A stretch of DNA of 64,000 bases from Patagioenas fasciata (lineage: Eukaryota > Chordata > Aves > Columbiformes > Columbidae), in contig NC_092520.1 in assembly GCF_037038585.1 (NCBI RefSeq), forward strand, positions 17,491,001 to 17,555,000, given 5' to 3'. Under the pieces are notes generated by a model. That model had not been told where the DNA came from and searched no databases. It saw only the letters and a list, made by a program, of their open reading frames with translations. A program made the position numbers and the translations under genes. Below are positions 1 through 13,347 of the stretch, in pieces. Within the stretch, counting starts at the first letter, position 1, and the number at the start of each line of letters is the position of its first letter.

Positions 1-292
1 TCTCACTGAGGAACACATGAGCAAAACTGCCCTGATACTCCCAGGGAATGAGTATATAGATGGAGCAGGGATGGATGGGGTGGGTGGGAAAGAGACATCT
101 TCCTTCTCTTATCTGAGGACTGTCACGTCAGTTCACCAATCCCACCAGGGTGCTCTTTCAAAGGATGCTGAGAAACCATGAGTGTGTGTGAAGGATACAG
201 TTTCACAGTCAGTCATATCTCTGGACTCACATATCAATGACAAATCTTGGCAGAAATGTAGCATTGCAAGTTCCTGTTCAGATAAATTAATT

Positions 293-428
293 AGCATAGC
301 ATAGCATAGCATAGCATAGCATAGCATAGCATAGCATAAGAATAGAATAGAATAGAATAGAATAGAATAGAATAGAATAGAATAGAATAGAATAGAATAG
401 AATAGAATAGAATAGAATAGAATAGAAT
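293..428. repeat. Compound pentanucleotide microsatellite (AGCAT)n-(AATAG)n
   Basis: Positions 293-338 hold about nine copies of AGCAT, and 341-425 hold seventeen copies of AATAG, abutting with the same period of five. The two units differ at two positions, so one array probably arose from the other. On the minus strand it yields spurious open frames reading SILFY repeats. Confidence 0.97.
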
Positions 429-3400
429 TACCCACCATGGATGGAATACAACAATAGCATAAATCAGATGAGATATAGTAATTATCTTGACCCCTAAACT
501 AACTTTTTCAAAATCATTAAAGATATGACCCCAGTTAAAATAGCACAATGTACAGAATAGTGAAAATAAACAGAAAAATAAACAAAATAAAACAAAGCAA
601 AACAATTATGGCAAGTTTCATTTCAGCATCAATGGTATTTTTCACCTCCTTGGCAAGTTTTCTTCCTTTTTACACAAAAGGTACAGGCTCAGAACCACCA
701 AAAACAGAGAAATGTTGCCCAGTAAGTTGTTGTGAGGACTGTAACATGCTTTTCCATACTCTGAATAGTACCTGATGGGTACAGCTGTCTCTGGGATACA
801 TGCAGCCCAGCTGCAACACTGAAGAGAGAACATGTGGTAACCAGCACTATCCCAGGAAAATGTTTCTGGACCACAGAGTCATACAGGAGAACTGTTCACA
901 GACCAAGTACAGTATACTCAAGACAGTGGTGACTAAGTCATTCAGTGACTGCTTCTCATGATTCCCTGAATTCAGCTGGTGCTGTCTTAATCCACAGAAT
1001 AAAACCAGAATAAAAGATTCAGACACAGAAATTTAGTATGTTCTGATGAACTTTGGGCCAGAGGCTCTGTAAGGTTAAGTTCAAGAGCACCATTTCTAGA
1101 GAACAGTGAACCAATTCAGGGTAAAAATGAATGAAAGACACATTGCAGGTGTAATGGTTTTGCTTTCTGGCTTATTTCATCCACCTTTCACTGCTTGCAG
1201 TGTTTAAATCACCAGTGGTACTGAAAGAGCTGTAGCCTGCTTCTGTGTTTTTGCTTGCATACTGGGGGTTAAACTGATCATCAGATTTGAAGGTCAAGAA
1301 AGAAAAGTTCCTCTGGGTCACACAGGGAGGGGTACTGCGGGCAAGGAGGGGCAGGTATTCTTTTTCTAAACTATCGTTTTAGCATAAGGCATGGCTCCAT
1401 CTTTAAAATCATCTGGGAATCTTTTCCTACTAAATTTCTTGTTATAGACAGAAGAGTGTTGGTACTCTTTGAGTCTCTTGCTTTCTTACAGTGTCACACA
1501 ATGATTTCTAATAGTTCACATGGCTTTTTGTCTGCAATGGGAAGTGCGCTGTAGCTGGCGGTGGTTGGGTGTCTGATGTCTGTGTCTGTAATGGTACCAC
1601 CAAAACAGGGGCACCCTTCACCTTTGTGTGCTCCTGTGTGCAGCTCCCATTACTCTCTCCAGATGACTTCCAATAGTGGCCAGATATTCTGCTGGCTTGC
1701 CACCATTTCAGTAGTCTTAACTGGTAAGAGTAGAAGCAACTACTGAGATGTCACAGCGTGGTTTTGAAGTCTCAGAGATTGCTGACAAGAGGTACCTGAT
1801 TCTTGGCAACTGAACGCTCGGTCCTTTCATCTCCCACATCTCTTATTAATTACTCTAAAAAGTCATTTTCACGGGAAACAGTTAGGCATGTACAGTTACC
1901 TAAAGGAGATGCAGTCTCTTTCGGAAATAGTATGACTGATTAAATGTATATTCTGATTCACCTCATTCAAAAGTGAACAATTAAATTAGGTCACATGAGC
2001 AGTCCTTTATGTGGCTGTTTCTCTCCAGTATTACAAGGGAGCAAAGTTTGCCTATTTTAGATGCATTCCAAACATCTAACGTATAGAAATCTAGAATTAG
2101 CTGAAATGAATCCCACCTTGGGCAGTAGTGTTTGATGAAAGCACTGTGGTAAAAATTGAACATATGTAAGTTCTTTTGGTTTCCTCCAGTCACCGAACCA
2201 AATAAATAGTCAGGTTTGCTGTTCAAAGGAAGACACAGCTTCCCCTATCTCTACAAAAGCAGGTGTTCTAATAAATCAGTACCAAAAAGTCTTTCAGCAA
2301 GCATTGTCCCATAACTTCTTTGGGCAGCTTTGTGACAAAACCCAGGAACAGGTCTTAAAACAAATACCTCAGCAGGAGCTCTGGCTCATAAACCAGAAGG
2401 GAAAACAAAACCTCTTGAATCAACATGTTGTTTCATGTGATTTTTTTTTTTTTTTTTTTTTGGGGGGGGAGCGGTCCAAGTGCTTTACAACTTTCAGATA
2501 CATTAACAGTATATTAATTTTCCCATGTGGAATCCTACATTCAGGTTAATTTAAAACTGATGAATTTTGTCAAGGTAATGGGCCCCTAACGTATTGTACA
2601 AATGCATGTTAGCTACTCTTTGTAATAATTAATTAAGAATAGAAAATCAAGGAGAATATCTGTGATTAAATTAGTTAAGAACTTAGCCAGATTCAAAATT
2701 ACTGTATATTTTTTTCTATATTTTAATAGTTAGGACATTGCAGAGAATAAAGAAAAGCTTTTATAAAAAGAGACAAATATCTGCTCTATAAATACATTGC
2801 TTCAGTAAAATCTCTTGAGTTATTTTCGTGTTGCATTCGGTTACTGCCATGACAATTTCCCCTGCTTTGCTCACATCTTTGTATTTGAAATCAAAATAAT
2901 GCTAAGAAAAAACGTGGATAAGAGAATACTGGATCAGAAATAATTTGGCATCTTGCTCTGAGGAATCTGAGGAGGTCAGGAGAGATGGGGAGAGTTTCTC
3001 ACCTCCATGCACATTAGTTGCCACAGAGACGAGTAGATCAACTAGACTGATTTCCCATATAACACAGGTCATTACCTCCCTGTTCAGAGATTCAAATTAA
3101 ACCAATGTCAGAGAACAATCATGATCTATCTCTCTGCCACCCAGACCTGAAAGATTTCTTTGTTCATGAGGTAAAGGAAGCAGAGAGCGACTTACAATTC
3201 CAAAAATAAACCACCTTACTTCAGTTTCAAAATCATTTGACAAGTGGTACCTACTACTCTGGGCTTGGTCCCTACACTACACGCCATAAGAGCAGATCAG
3301 ATTTGTTGCTCAGCAGCAGTGAAATATTTAGTCAACTGAGTACTGGAAGGGTGCTACTTAGAAACTTGCCAATTGTCATCTTGTTGAAGGTCACAGCTTT

Positions 3401-5745
3401 CTTACTGCTAATATAAGCTGTTGGCAGACTTGTATGAGAAAGAATTGGTTCAAGTTCAAGTTATAATTTGAGGCTTATTTTAATTTTAAACTCATGAGTT
3501 TTCTTAGGAAGAAAGGAATACAAGACCAACAGTGTTGAACCCACACCTTGCTAGACATATTAAAAGCAAGCAAACAAAACCATATAGCTAAACCCCAAAT
3601 GTTTTTTTTCAGCTGCAATTCTTAATCAAGCTTGCAAAACAAGACTTGGGTCATACTGACAGATTTCCATTCGGGGCCCTCAATATAGTCACTGGGACAA
3701 AACGATGATGATAGCATGAACCATGACCACGCTGGAACGTAGTTAAAATCCTGAGTGAATCTGTACTGAAGGGGCCAGCCACTTCCCGTCCCTTCCTCTC
3801 ACTGCCATCCATTTTCAAATCCAATGAACAGAAGAGGTAAAACTAAGGCTTGATTGGGGAACTTTATGAGATGTTCACATCTGGTTGCCAAAAATCTATA
3901 TAAGAAGTGTCTCTATTCATATCCATGCAAGAAGTGTTTCAGCAAATGTTGAACAGGCCTAAATTTCACCTGGAAATTATAAAACACCACAGTCTGTCTT
4001 CAAACTTTGTTCCTAAGAACCATAATTGTAGCTTTTCCATCCATTACTGATAGTAATTCTGGCAGCCTGAGAGTAATCATAAACAACGTTGTAACAAAAT
4101 ACCCAAAAAATGACACTATCTCAAAAAATGGTAAATTTCAGCTGCATTTTACAAGGAAAAAAAAAAAAAAAAAAGGACTTAAGGATTATACTCAAAGTAG
4201 TAAAAGATAATGATACTGAAAACTAGTGGCAAATTAAACTGTTCTTAAAAACGTATTGTAAAATGAGGTACGATCATTTTGAAAGGACAAAGTAATATGT
4301 TTGACTGTAGTAAAACAGTTAGGAAAGAAGACGTGGATAAACAACAGGAAACCAGAAGGTAATTCAAGGGCAGAGGAAGAAGAACACAAACACTGATCTG
4401 CATTTCTGCTGTGTCTCAGAGCAACAGCACTCCAAAAAAGCAGGTCAGCTCACCAGGTGGTAGTCTGTGCAACTGTTTGATGCTGAACCCTCCTGAGGAT
4501 GCTCTTTCTATGTAACACACGTGTCCAAGAAACATTACGTTGTATAAGCAGCTTCAGCACCAGTGATAATTTTTATCTTAAAGGGGATTACAAACTCAGC
4601 CAACCTTTATGGAATATTTTCTCAAAATTCCAACACCTACAGTGTAGCAGAACACCAAGTACTGACCTATCTCTGAACACGTATTCCCGTGAACTTCACT
4701 GTTTTTTCACTAGAAACGTGAAAACTTCTGTCAGCATTCGCCCCACCTCACTCCTTTCCAAACAGCATAGACAAGATGAACTTCTGAGCCTCTGAAGGCT
4801 CTGCACACATTTTTCCTCCATCGGTTACTTTTCTGCTCTATCTACTAAGCTTTCCCCTTTGTCACTAAGGTCCCTATAACACACACTCTTCCTATTCCAA
4901 TGTCATACTCGGGATATTCTTTTGAGAGTGCTCAATACCTTCACACAATTATTTCAGCCATCTCTCCCCAAAACTGACCATGTGCTCTCCCACACTATCC
5001 TCTGTGTAGGTTGTATCATTTCTAGACTGGAATAACAGACTCTACCATCTTCCCACTCAAATCCATTTTCTTACAAAAAAATTTTCCTACAGAGAAGAAG
5101 AGAGTAAAAACAAACAAACAAAAAAACCAAAACCAAGTCAGAGACAGAGAGGCTTTTTTCTTTCCTTCATAGAACAAAGAACAAATTATGGAACTACAGG
5201 GGTGTATTTCTAGACTAACTTTTTGTCAGTTGTAATCTCTTTTTATGTGCTTTGGCTACGCGAACAAAATTGGTTTGAGCATGGGAACAGAATGCGAACA
5301 GCTCCACCCACCACTTTATCTAAATATTATAAGTATGATGCATAGACGTATTTTTCCTAAAACACAATTTAGCACATTTCAGTGAGGTAGGTATATTTAC
5401 GCATCAAAATCCTGGACTATATTGTCTAAATGCATAGAGTTAGCCTATCTTTTGCATCTGTGTTTAAATAATCCCAAATGAGTTACAGTTTTACTGCAAA
5501 TTAAATATTTATATATGCAGGCATTTACGTATTCACAGAAAATAACAAATGAACAGAGAACTGAAACAGAATTTCTATGACATCCTGATAGTAAGCAACC
5601 ATATCATGCTATAAGATAACATAATATAATCAATTTCCTAAAACCGTTTTCCTTAAACCCAGAGTATTTTATCCTCATTTCCTTTCCAGCCTAAATTTAT
5701 TCCTGGACAGTTTGTTCCTACTTGTTCCTGAGCCAACACCATTCT
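429..5745. other. Gene-free intergenic sequence
   Basis: AT-rich unique sequence. I see no supported gene. Notable simple tracts are a T21/G8 junction (2441-2469), poly-A (4157-4174) and a short AAAC run near 5108-5130. Confidence 0.7.
2441..2469. repeat. Homopolymer junction T21-G8
   Basis: Twenty-one T followed directly by eight G. The same architecture occurs at 29744-29764 (T13-G8) and, in reverse complement, at 31362-31385 (C10-A14). Confidence 0.95.
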
Positions 5746-6057
5746 TTAGCTTAAACAGTTCCTTCCTGTCTCTGGCTTTACCATCCTGATGTATTTAAAG
5801 ACAACAATCTTATCCCTTCTCTGCTTTTGTTCTGCTAAAATTCTAAGCTCTTTCAGCGCCCTTTCATGAAATAGACTCTCCCTTCCCCTGAGAATCATAA
5901 GACCCAGTCTCTTGCACTTTTTCAAATTCATCTCTCCTATGAATGAGGAATTGAAACTATATTCCAAATGAGGTCTCATCCAAGCCTGCTGCAGTGGCAT
6001 TAACATTCTCCCTCTCTCCACTGGAAATGTCTCCCCTGACACATCCCTGTCTTTCAC
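5746..6057 (-). pseudogene. Degenerate CR1 LINE fragment (C-terminal part of the reverse-transcriptase ORF)
   Basis: The minus strand reads a 103-codon open frame. Its middle matches the conserved CR1 ORF2 segment around RPHLEY (here MRPHLEYSF), preceded by a counterpart of REVILPLYSAL and followed by a segment matching ERLRELGLFSLEKRR (here ERALKELRILAEQKQRR) and then FKY. Order and spacing agree with CR1 ORF2 as I know it. Divergence is high, so this is an old copy. The element may continue weakly toward 6180. It is not a host gene: no start context or neighbouring exon is seen. Confidence 0.78.
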
Positions 6058-6684
6058 TTGCTTTTTTCACTGTCACATTACAATGGTAGCACACAAATTA
6101 TCCTGTGATTGATGAATGCATTCAGATACACTTCCTTCCCATTGGCACCCCACTGATAAGTTCTAAGTTTATTACAAGGGCCTTGTTTGGTTTCATTTAT
6201 TTGTAACTAATAACTAAAAGTCCTTTGTACTGTATTATTTTATATGATATTCTGTTTACATTATATTAATCCTAATGCCAACTAACTCTGAGTAACATCC
6301 TTTTACTACTCCACAGTAACAGTACTTGCCATTTTCAAATAATCTACACATTTCATTAGAACATTTCTAACTTCTGAGTGAAGTTTATTAATCACAACAT
6401 TAAATGACCTGCACCTTGACAATGATTCTTTAACGCTTTCACTCCAAAACACTCATCTTAAGCCTTCTCTGTTCAGCATATCCATATCCTTTATTCCTGT
6501 TAGCTGCACTCACTTTACACTTTTTATATATATATCATATTTTCCTAGTAAATCTCCATGCAGAATTATTGTGTGCTTTATTAGAAGGTGAGTTATGTAA
6601 TTGATCCAGATCGATTAGATCTCTTTTAAGATCTCTGTTCCAAAATCCAATTATCTTATGAAAGAATGTAGTGGGCTACATGAT
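6058..6684. other. Gene-free intergenic sequence
   Basis: AT-rich; a few bases may belong to the CR1 remnant to the left. Nothing else recognised. Confidence 0.6.
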
Positions 6685-7018
6685 GTTAGGTGTGTAGGCC
6701 ACAGCAGCAGGGCAAGATTCCTTCCTATTGTTGCCATTGTGGCAGGTTTTGATATTGTGAGGTGGGATCGTTGCCAGCCCGACAAGGGTGTGTAACCAGG
6801 GACAAGAAGAAACCTACGAGAAAGTATTAGCCAGTGAGCAATCACCAACACACACGTGCAGAACACGTGGACAGCACATGCAACCAAACATATTGCTGTA
6901 TGGTGTACATTTTAGTCAATCATATTACTGTGTGGCGTGTTGACAAAACAGCTTGTGGTATAAAAATAGCCTGGTCACACAATAAAGCGAGTTCTGTTAG
7001 CATCATATTGGTGTGTCA
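6685..7018 (+). mobile_element. Candidate retroviral LTR (alpharetrovirus-like layout)
   Basis: The block starts near TGTGTAGGCCACAGCAG and ends near TTGGTGTGTCA. A TATAAAAATA box (6959-6968) lies only about 12 bases before an AATAAA signal (6981-6986), followed by a GT-rich stretch. This very short TATA-to-poly(A) spacing is typical of avian alpharetrovirus-type LTRs with a tiny R region. Upstream are two CACGTG motifs (6853-6858 and 6864-6869) and a direct repeat of about 18 bp with 32-bp period (6889 and 6921). Exact ends and a target duplication could not be fixed, and no internal retroviral sequence adjoins it, so it would be a solo LTR. It could instead be an unrelated promoter-like segment. 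Confidence 0.55.
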
Positions 7019-7337
7019 GGCTTCATCTCTTGCATGGCAACTGCAAAAGAAATATGTCATTTCAGGTCAGTCTACTTTTTGTAAACCTGTTCTTTATTAT
7101 CTCATTTAATGTTTTTCTTATTTTTTCTTCAAAGCTTCCAGTCATCCAAATCAGTCCAAGTCATTTATTTCACAACCCTAATAGGTATTCAGTGACTGCC
7201 AGTACAATATTTTTCTCCTGCTCCTTCCAACTCTACTTCTACCTTTATCTTTCTAGTTGTACTGATCTCCCAAATCCTTACCACCAGGTCCACGACTAAA
7301 AGTGTCATTTTTTTCAAAATTATCCATGCCCAAGACA

Positions 7338-7375
7338 ACTTTATTTATCTTGTTGATATTTATTTATCTTGTTGA
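7338..7375. repeat. 19-bp tandem duplication
   Basis: Two adjacent 19-bp copies sharing TTTATTTATCTTGTTGA, differing only in the first bases. Confidence 0.9.
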
Positions 7376-8985
7376 ACTCTGTGACAACCAGAGTTACAAA
7401 GATTTCCATTTCTACTGCCTTACGTCATTTCCCACAATGGGTAGGCAGCATCACTACTGGAATTAAAAATTGGAACTAGTCATTCACATAATATTGAGAA
7501 TTATTAGATTTACTGTATCACTGTGCTGTCTTTATCACATCACAGCCCTATTCTACCTTCATTCTTTTCCTCTCTGTTTTTTTTTAGTTCTGCACAACAT
7601 TATTATAGCTTTTAGCATGTATATTCTACTATAAAAAGACGAGGTACAACTGCAACAGCACATGCTGAAATAAACAAGGCTTTCTTAGATTTGCATCCAA
7701 AAGAAACTTGTCTATCTACATGAATTTTCCACTCCTTACTGCTGACTCAGAGTGCCAGGGATAAACTGAGCATTCAGAGTTTACATCAGAGGTATTGCCT
7801 ATAAATTAAACTCATGCCCTCTCTAAGATGTGAAGAATGCTAGTATCATATACTTCTGTTCTCACTGAAAAGCGTAGCCCATACAGTGTTTTCAAGATGA
7901 TTTTCAGACCAGGTTATGCCCCACTCCCTACTTACAGTAGCAGGGGGATCAGCTCAGAAATTCACAGCAGGACCGTGAATCCCTGAAGCACTGGAGTACT
8001 AAAACTGTTTGTTTGTTTCCATCCTCTAATAATACTCAGATAGTTGATATCAATTCACTTGGTCTTGCTCACTTTCTTATACTTCTTAACTCTTTCCTCT
8101 CCTTCATAGACCTGGAGCAGAAGGGAGTAGGGAGGAGAAGCCTGAGGGATGCACAGCCTAGATATGATTTTTTCATTTCAAAGGAAACTCATTATCCAGG
8201 GATCGCCCACAGTGTGAGAGATGGCTGATGCTAGGCTTGCTTCTTGGTTTCTTATGGAAGGTGTGAATACGTCCTGAACACACCTAAGCACAACAAATTA
8301 ATAGAAAAGTCTCTTGTATTGTTCAAATGGAGAATACTGTTTAAATATTGCAGTCCTCTGACACAAGCTGCATTTACAGTAGTCTGTATAACTGCTGAGA
8401 GGGCCACTGCTAAAAAATTTACACCTTCCACCATTCACACTTTAGAAAACCCACACTTCAGAAATGAATGAAAAAAATAATAAAGGCTCAAGTTTTCCTA
8501 TGTGGCCTTGAGGGTCACATATATAAATAGCTGCTACTTTTTTTTTTTTTTTTTTTATGTTGAGATGTTGAATTGTTCAGACATGCCATAAAGCTATCTG
8601 GCACTGTGTGACCCAATAGAAAAGCAAACCTTACAAATTTATTATTATACAACAGTAAGTGAAGAGATAAATACTCTGCAGAGAGGGAAGTGTAAGCAGC
8701 AGAAAATTAATAATAGCCATTTCTCTATGAAAGAAGAGTGACCTGCTCCTAGCTAAAAATGATTTATTTCTGTCTAACATTTCACAGTTCCCCTTATCTC
8801 CTTCTGGCATGGGGCAACACTTTTCCATGTTCCAAGATTACCTTTACCCCTTTAAATTTGGCATGTGGAATATCACGAAAGGAGAGGAAAAGTGAAAAAT
8901 AAGAAAATACTTCACTGCATTTAGTGTGCTTGTTGTAGAAACATTTGTGTTTTGGATGTCACTTAAAATTTTATGAGTTCTAGAT

Positions 8986-9006
8986 AGGTCAGGATAGGTC
9001 AGGTCA
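8986..9006 (+). promoter_or_regulatory. Cluster of three AGGTCA nuclear-receptor half-sites
   Basis: AGGTCA occurs at 8986-8991, 8996-9001 and 9001-9006, followed by AGGTCT. The first two form a DR4 arrangement (4-base spacer), the classic thyroid-hormone/LXR receptor layout. A role is inferred from the motif only. Confidence 0.4.
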
Positions 9007-11468
9007 AGGTCTAAACTAGACCAGGCCTTTATGCGTTATGAACACCTCTTTTTTTTTTTTTTTCTCAGCAGAAATGCTTAATTCTTTATCATCAATCATA
9101 GATATCATGTACTGAATGTACACCAGGATAACTGAAAGCAAGATGTTTTCAGAAAGTTTGCTGTGCCTGCTATCATTTTCACTTAAAAAAAAAAGAATTT
9201 TTTTAAAGAAGTGTTGGAGACTGTCAATCCATCCTTTTTGTCTTCTTCTTTCTCATGTTGACTTTTTCCTTTCAGTCTCCCATCTCTCCATCCTGGATCG
9301 CTTACAGTATCACTCTCATCCAAGTGCTGTGCAATGCTAGTGGCAATACCGCAAGGGGAAGTCACCATAGGACACAGCATTGGCAGAGGTACATCTTTTG
9401 GGTTTCTGCTTTTGCCTTCACAGAACAACATCGGTCTGATACAGTCTGAATCAAGGGAACCAGGAGTGCACTTTGACCCATCTTGTTTCCTTCCTTCCTT
9501 TTATTAGTGTCTCACAGCTTAACGGAGCTCTGATGGTAAAATTTTCTGGTAAATGAGCCCATTTAGACAATCCCTAGGACCAATAAGCTTCAACAGTTTC
9601 AGTGACAGTCCTGCAAACATGTTGATAAACACAAATTAGTGAGAAATGAGTTTTTGTTCAGTGACAGGTTTTTTGATATTATCTTGGGCAACTTACTTAG
9701 ATTTTGTACGTCTTATTCCTCTTTCTGCCAAAATGAGTATAGTTCTTCAGCTCACCGCTGTAGCATTGTAAAACTAATATCTTCTCTTTGAAGATCTGAG
9801 GTGTTTGTGTACTACTAGGATATTTACATATGAAGGATCTTGAGATATGACACTAGAAAAATTGATTTATCAGCTAAAATGTTAAAAAGGAAATTTTTTT
9901 AAGTGTATCAGTAGAATTGCACATGAAAATGGGGCTCTGTCCACATTCAGAAAGAACATTAAGCTATAGTTCGAGTTCATGGCAGTCTATCCTCAACCAT
10001 TCTTCCTGGAAGGTGTGGGAAAAGGATTTATACATCTAGACATTTCACAAAAAAGACAATTCTGAAAAATTTTAGAGAAACTTTTGTTGTCATTGTTTAC
10101 AACTTGGATACAGGTGAAATCTCATCTTTACAGACAACAAGCAAAGCTTTGGTCATTATTTTAAAAAAGCAGGAACAAAACCTTCTGGGGTGAAATTATG
10201 ATGTTAGTATGCATTATTTCCACAAAGACACACATTTCCATAATTCTGTACTTTCAAGGTCAAAGCTGACAATTGAAAGATATATGTACAATAAAGTTAT
10301 CTATTTCAAGTATTAGTCAGAAATATTTCACTTCTAAGAAACCTGAAGTACGCTTCAGAGTATCATGTGAAAGGTCAAAGATATCTCATGCTTTGTCACA
10401 CTTATTATGGATAAAAGAAAGTTAAAAACAATCATAATGCCCAGTTGCACTTTCTCTCTAGTGCTAATGGGCCCGTTGATCCCGAAAATAATTGCCCTGG
10501 GCCTCACAGAAATCAAAAATATTGTCATCTGGGTCAGCAGCAGTATTCTTATTTTTCATTCTGAATGTCACAGTGTTCATAAATCAGCATCTGTGAGCTC
10601 TTGCCTCACATGAAAATGGGATGTAATGCAGTTATTTGGAAACAGATAAGAAATTGTGGAAAACCAGCCTCTTTATATGGGATAGTCTTAGTTTCATGTT
10701 AGCAAGCAGAGACATCTGGCATTTTAAAAGGATTAATTAGTACATCTGACATGCACTAGTGATGATTTACTAATATGCAGAGTTGACATACACTCCACAT
10801 ATTTTGAAAGCCACAATAGAAGCTAAGATCCATAGGAGATCAGAGTGCATATTTGTTCATTGAGTGACAGGTGTATTCCCAATAAAAAAGTACTTACAAA
10901 GGTAGCCCTTGGAAAGCAAGGTTGCTTCAGACAAATGTTTTTGCTGTATTATACAAAGCGAGAAGAACAGGGGAATAGCTGGGAATGGATACTCACTGAG
11001 TGACTTCATTTTGTATTAACACTGCTTTTCCCTCTGTATTCAGCCAGCCACAGCAGGTGGGGAAGTTGATATCCTTTATTTAGTTCATAACTGAAAACCT
11101 AGAATATTTTTTTCTTTTTCTGGGAAATTTTGCTGCAAAGAAGACTGCATTGGCTAAGGATAAAACACCATGAGGGAGGGTGGAATACCATTGTGTAAGA
11201 TCTATAAATACATGCTGGGTTTACATATATATCATAAATATAACTAGGCTAAGAAAGTGTTGTGCTGCTGTTATCTTCATAGAACAAGTGTTACTGAAAA
11301 TTTCTCTGATGTGTCCTCTATCAAATGCCATAGCACCTATTTTCCCGAAGTATGAAACTGGTATTAACAATGGTCACAATCACTTCACTTTTCTGGGGAA
11401 AGTCCTTAGGTATATCCACAGTGGCTTCAATTGAAAATGAATTTAATCCTTCCAGGATGCTTGTTTCT

Positions 11469-11523
11469 GTTGGTTTTGGTTTGGGTTTTTGTTTGTTTTG
11501 TTGCTTTGTTGTGTTTGTTTGTG
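11469..11523. repeat. GTTT-rich low-complexity tract
   Basis: GTTT/GGTTTTG-type units on the plus strand, the complement of the AAAC-rich tracts found elsewhere. Confidence 0.85.
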
Positions 11524-13289
11524 GGAACTTTTATTTGTTTGCTTTTCTATAGAGGAAAAGGAAAAGTGTCTGCTGTTAATTCTGCTCCAGAATATGTCCT
11601 TATTATTTTTCAATTATTCCTCCATTTGCAGTCTCCTGAGACTTGATTCCATGTTGAAAGAGATTTGATTTCTCTCTATTCTGCTGGTGACATTCTGCTC
11701 TATGTTTCTGTTTATTCAGCCTGGAGAACCAAGATCAGTACCTTCACCAATGCAATCTTGTACAGAGCAGGCAACTACTTTTGTGATGAACTAAGTAAAC
11801 TAGAAATTTTTGGGAAGAAATTGTTTGCCTAGTACTGTTTTGATCACTTTTTAGCTGCTTAGTTTCTTTGAGCTAAAGGTTTCCATTACTGATCTTATTT
11901 GACAATTCCTTCTAGAAAGAAGTTTAGCAACATGATATTATAACATGATATTTAATCTGGAGTCTGAGAAGAAGCATATATCTTTTAATGACCTTTCTAT
12001 TATAAAATACACTGTGTCAGTACAATGAGGTTTCATTTGGCTGGGCTTGGCTTACCCTTAAGATTTGAGCACTGCAATTTCTGCATGTGACTGCATATGA
12101 GATTCAACACGACAGTAATCAGCATGGAAGACTGCAGTATGAGGAGTTAGTGATCCACATGATGACTAATCCAGTCCGTATGTCATCATGGATACTACAT
12201 GACGGTTACTTAATCAAGGAATAGCTAATTAAAGTGTAATTAATCATTGAATACACACTCCATGCAAAATCATTCAATCTACACATAGTCAATGTGTGCT
12301 TAATCAAAAGTATATATTATTGTCTTGCCCACTTGAAGTATTAGATGTACCTCTTCAGGAAATGTGGTTTCATTAATGAGATATGGATATTACACCATAC
12401 TGTTCAAGGGATTCTCTCAAGCTAAATTACCACTTCATGTTTGATTTCTCCCAGTGATGCATGAAGCTGTACTGTGACCAAGTCTATGGTGAACTTCACC
12501 ATGGATGGGATCTGCAAAGCATGCTGTGCTCTGAGAAGGGGTTCATCCAACGATGTATCATTTCACGGTTCCCAGCATCAAAAAGCAATGTGAGATTTTA
12601 TAACTTGCTGTCACCTTTTCTAGGCTTTTAGTAAACAGTTGCCTGTCTTTCTTATTGGGACCCACCTGGTGCAAAACAGTAATTTTTTGTGTGAAAGTTA
12701 GCTGCATGAAAAAAATAGTGTTCTTTAATACCTTTAGGTATTAATGCCTGAGGCACATATAGTTAATAAACAAAAATTGTCTAGGTTATGGAATAGATAT
12801 TTTCTCTTTGACCTTTCACATTGAGTAGTCCAAAATGTGACAGCTACCACTATGTGGACTAGATACATGGACAACTCCCTGAGGAACAGCCTTTTGAGCC
12901 CTTTTTATGATTACATAAACTTTTCTTTAATGGCTAGCATGCTCCACTAGACAGAATTTTTTTTTACTCCCAGTCTTAAAACAAACAAACAAACCAATCA
13001 AAACTATACTTTTTTCACATAGTTAGTTACGGTCATGACTATTCTGTATGCACAGAAGTTACCTTAAGGTAATCATAGCACTATCAGAGAAAGTACAAAA
13101 AACAAAACCAAAACCAACCATACAAAAAAGTATATGACCCAATCACTACACTTAAAATTTATTTCCATCACTAAGTGCAGGACACACTGTCTTTACAGAT
13201 TTCTGCAATGAAGTGTTGGGTAAACAGCTTGAAAAGTAAACATTTCCTGAGAATACTGTCAAAATCTAAGAGTCCTTCATGATTATTAC

Positions 13290-13347
13290 AAGGATATAAA
13301 TGAAAGTAACAGAAAATCAAGGATATAAGTGAAAGTAACAGGAAAAG
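13290..13347. repeat. 29-bp tandem duplication
   Basis: Two adjacent 29-bp units beginning AAGGATATAA and containing TGAAAGTAACAG, with three or four differences. Confidence 0.92.

Noticed and set aside
133-605. Two minus-strand ORFs of about 100 codons reading repeated SILFY
   Set aside because: They are translations of the pentanucleotide microsatellite; a period of five gives a repeating open frame without coding meaning.
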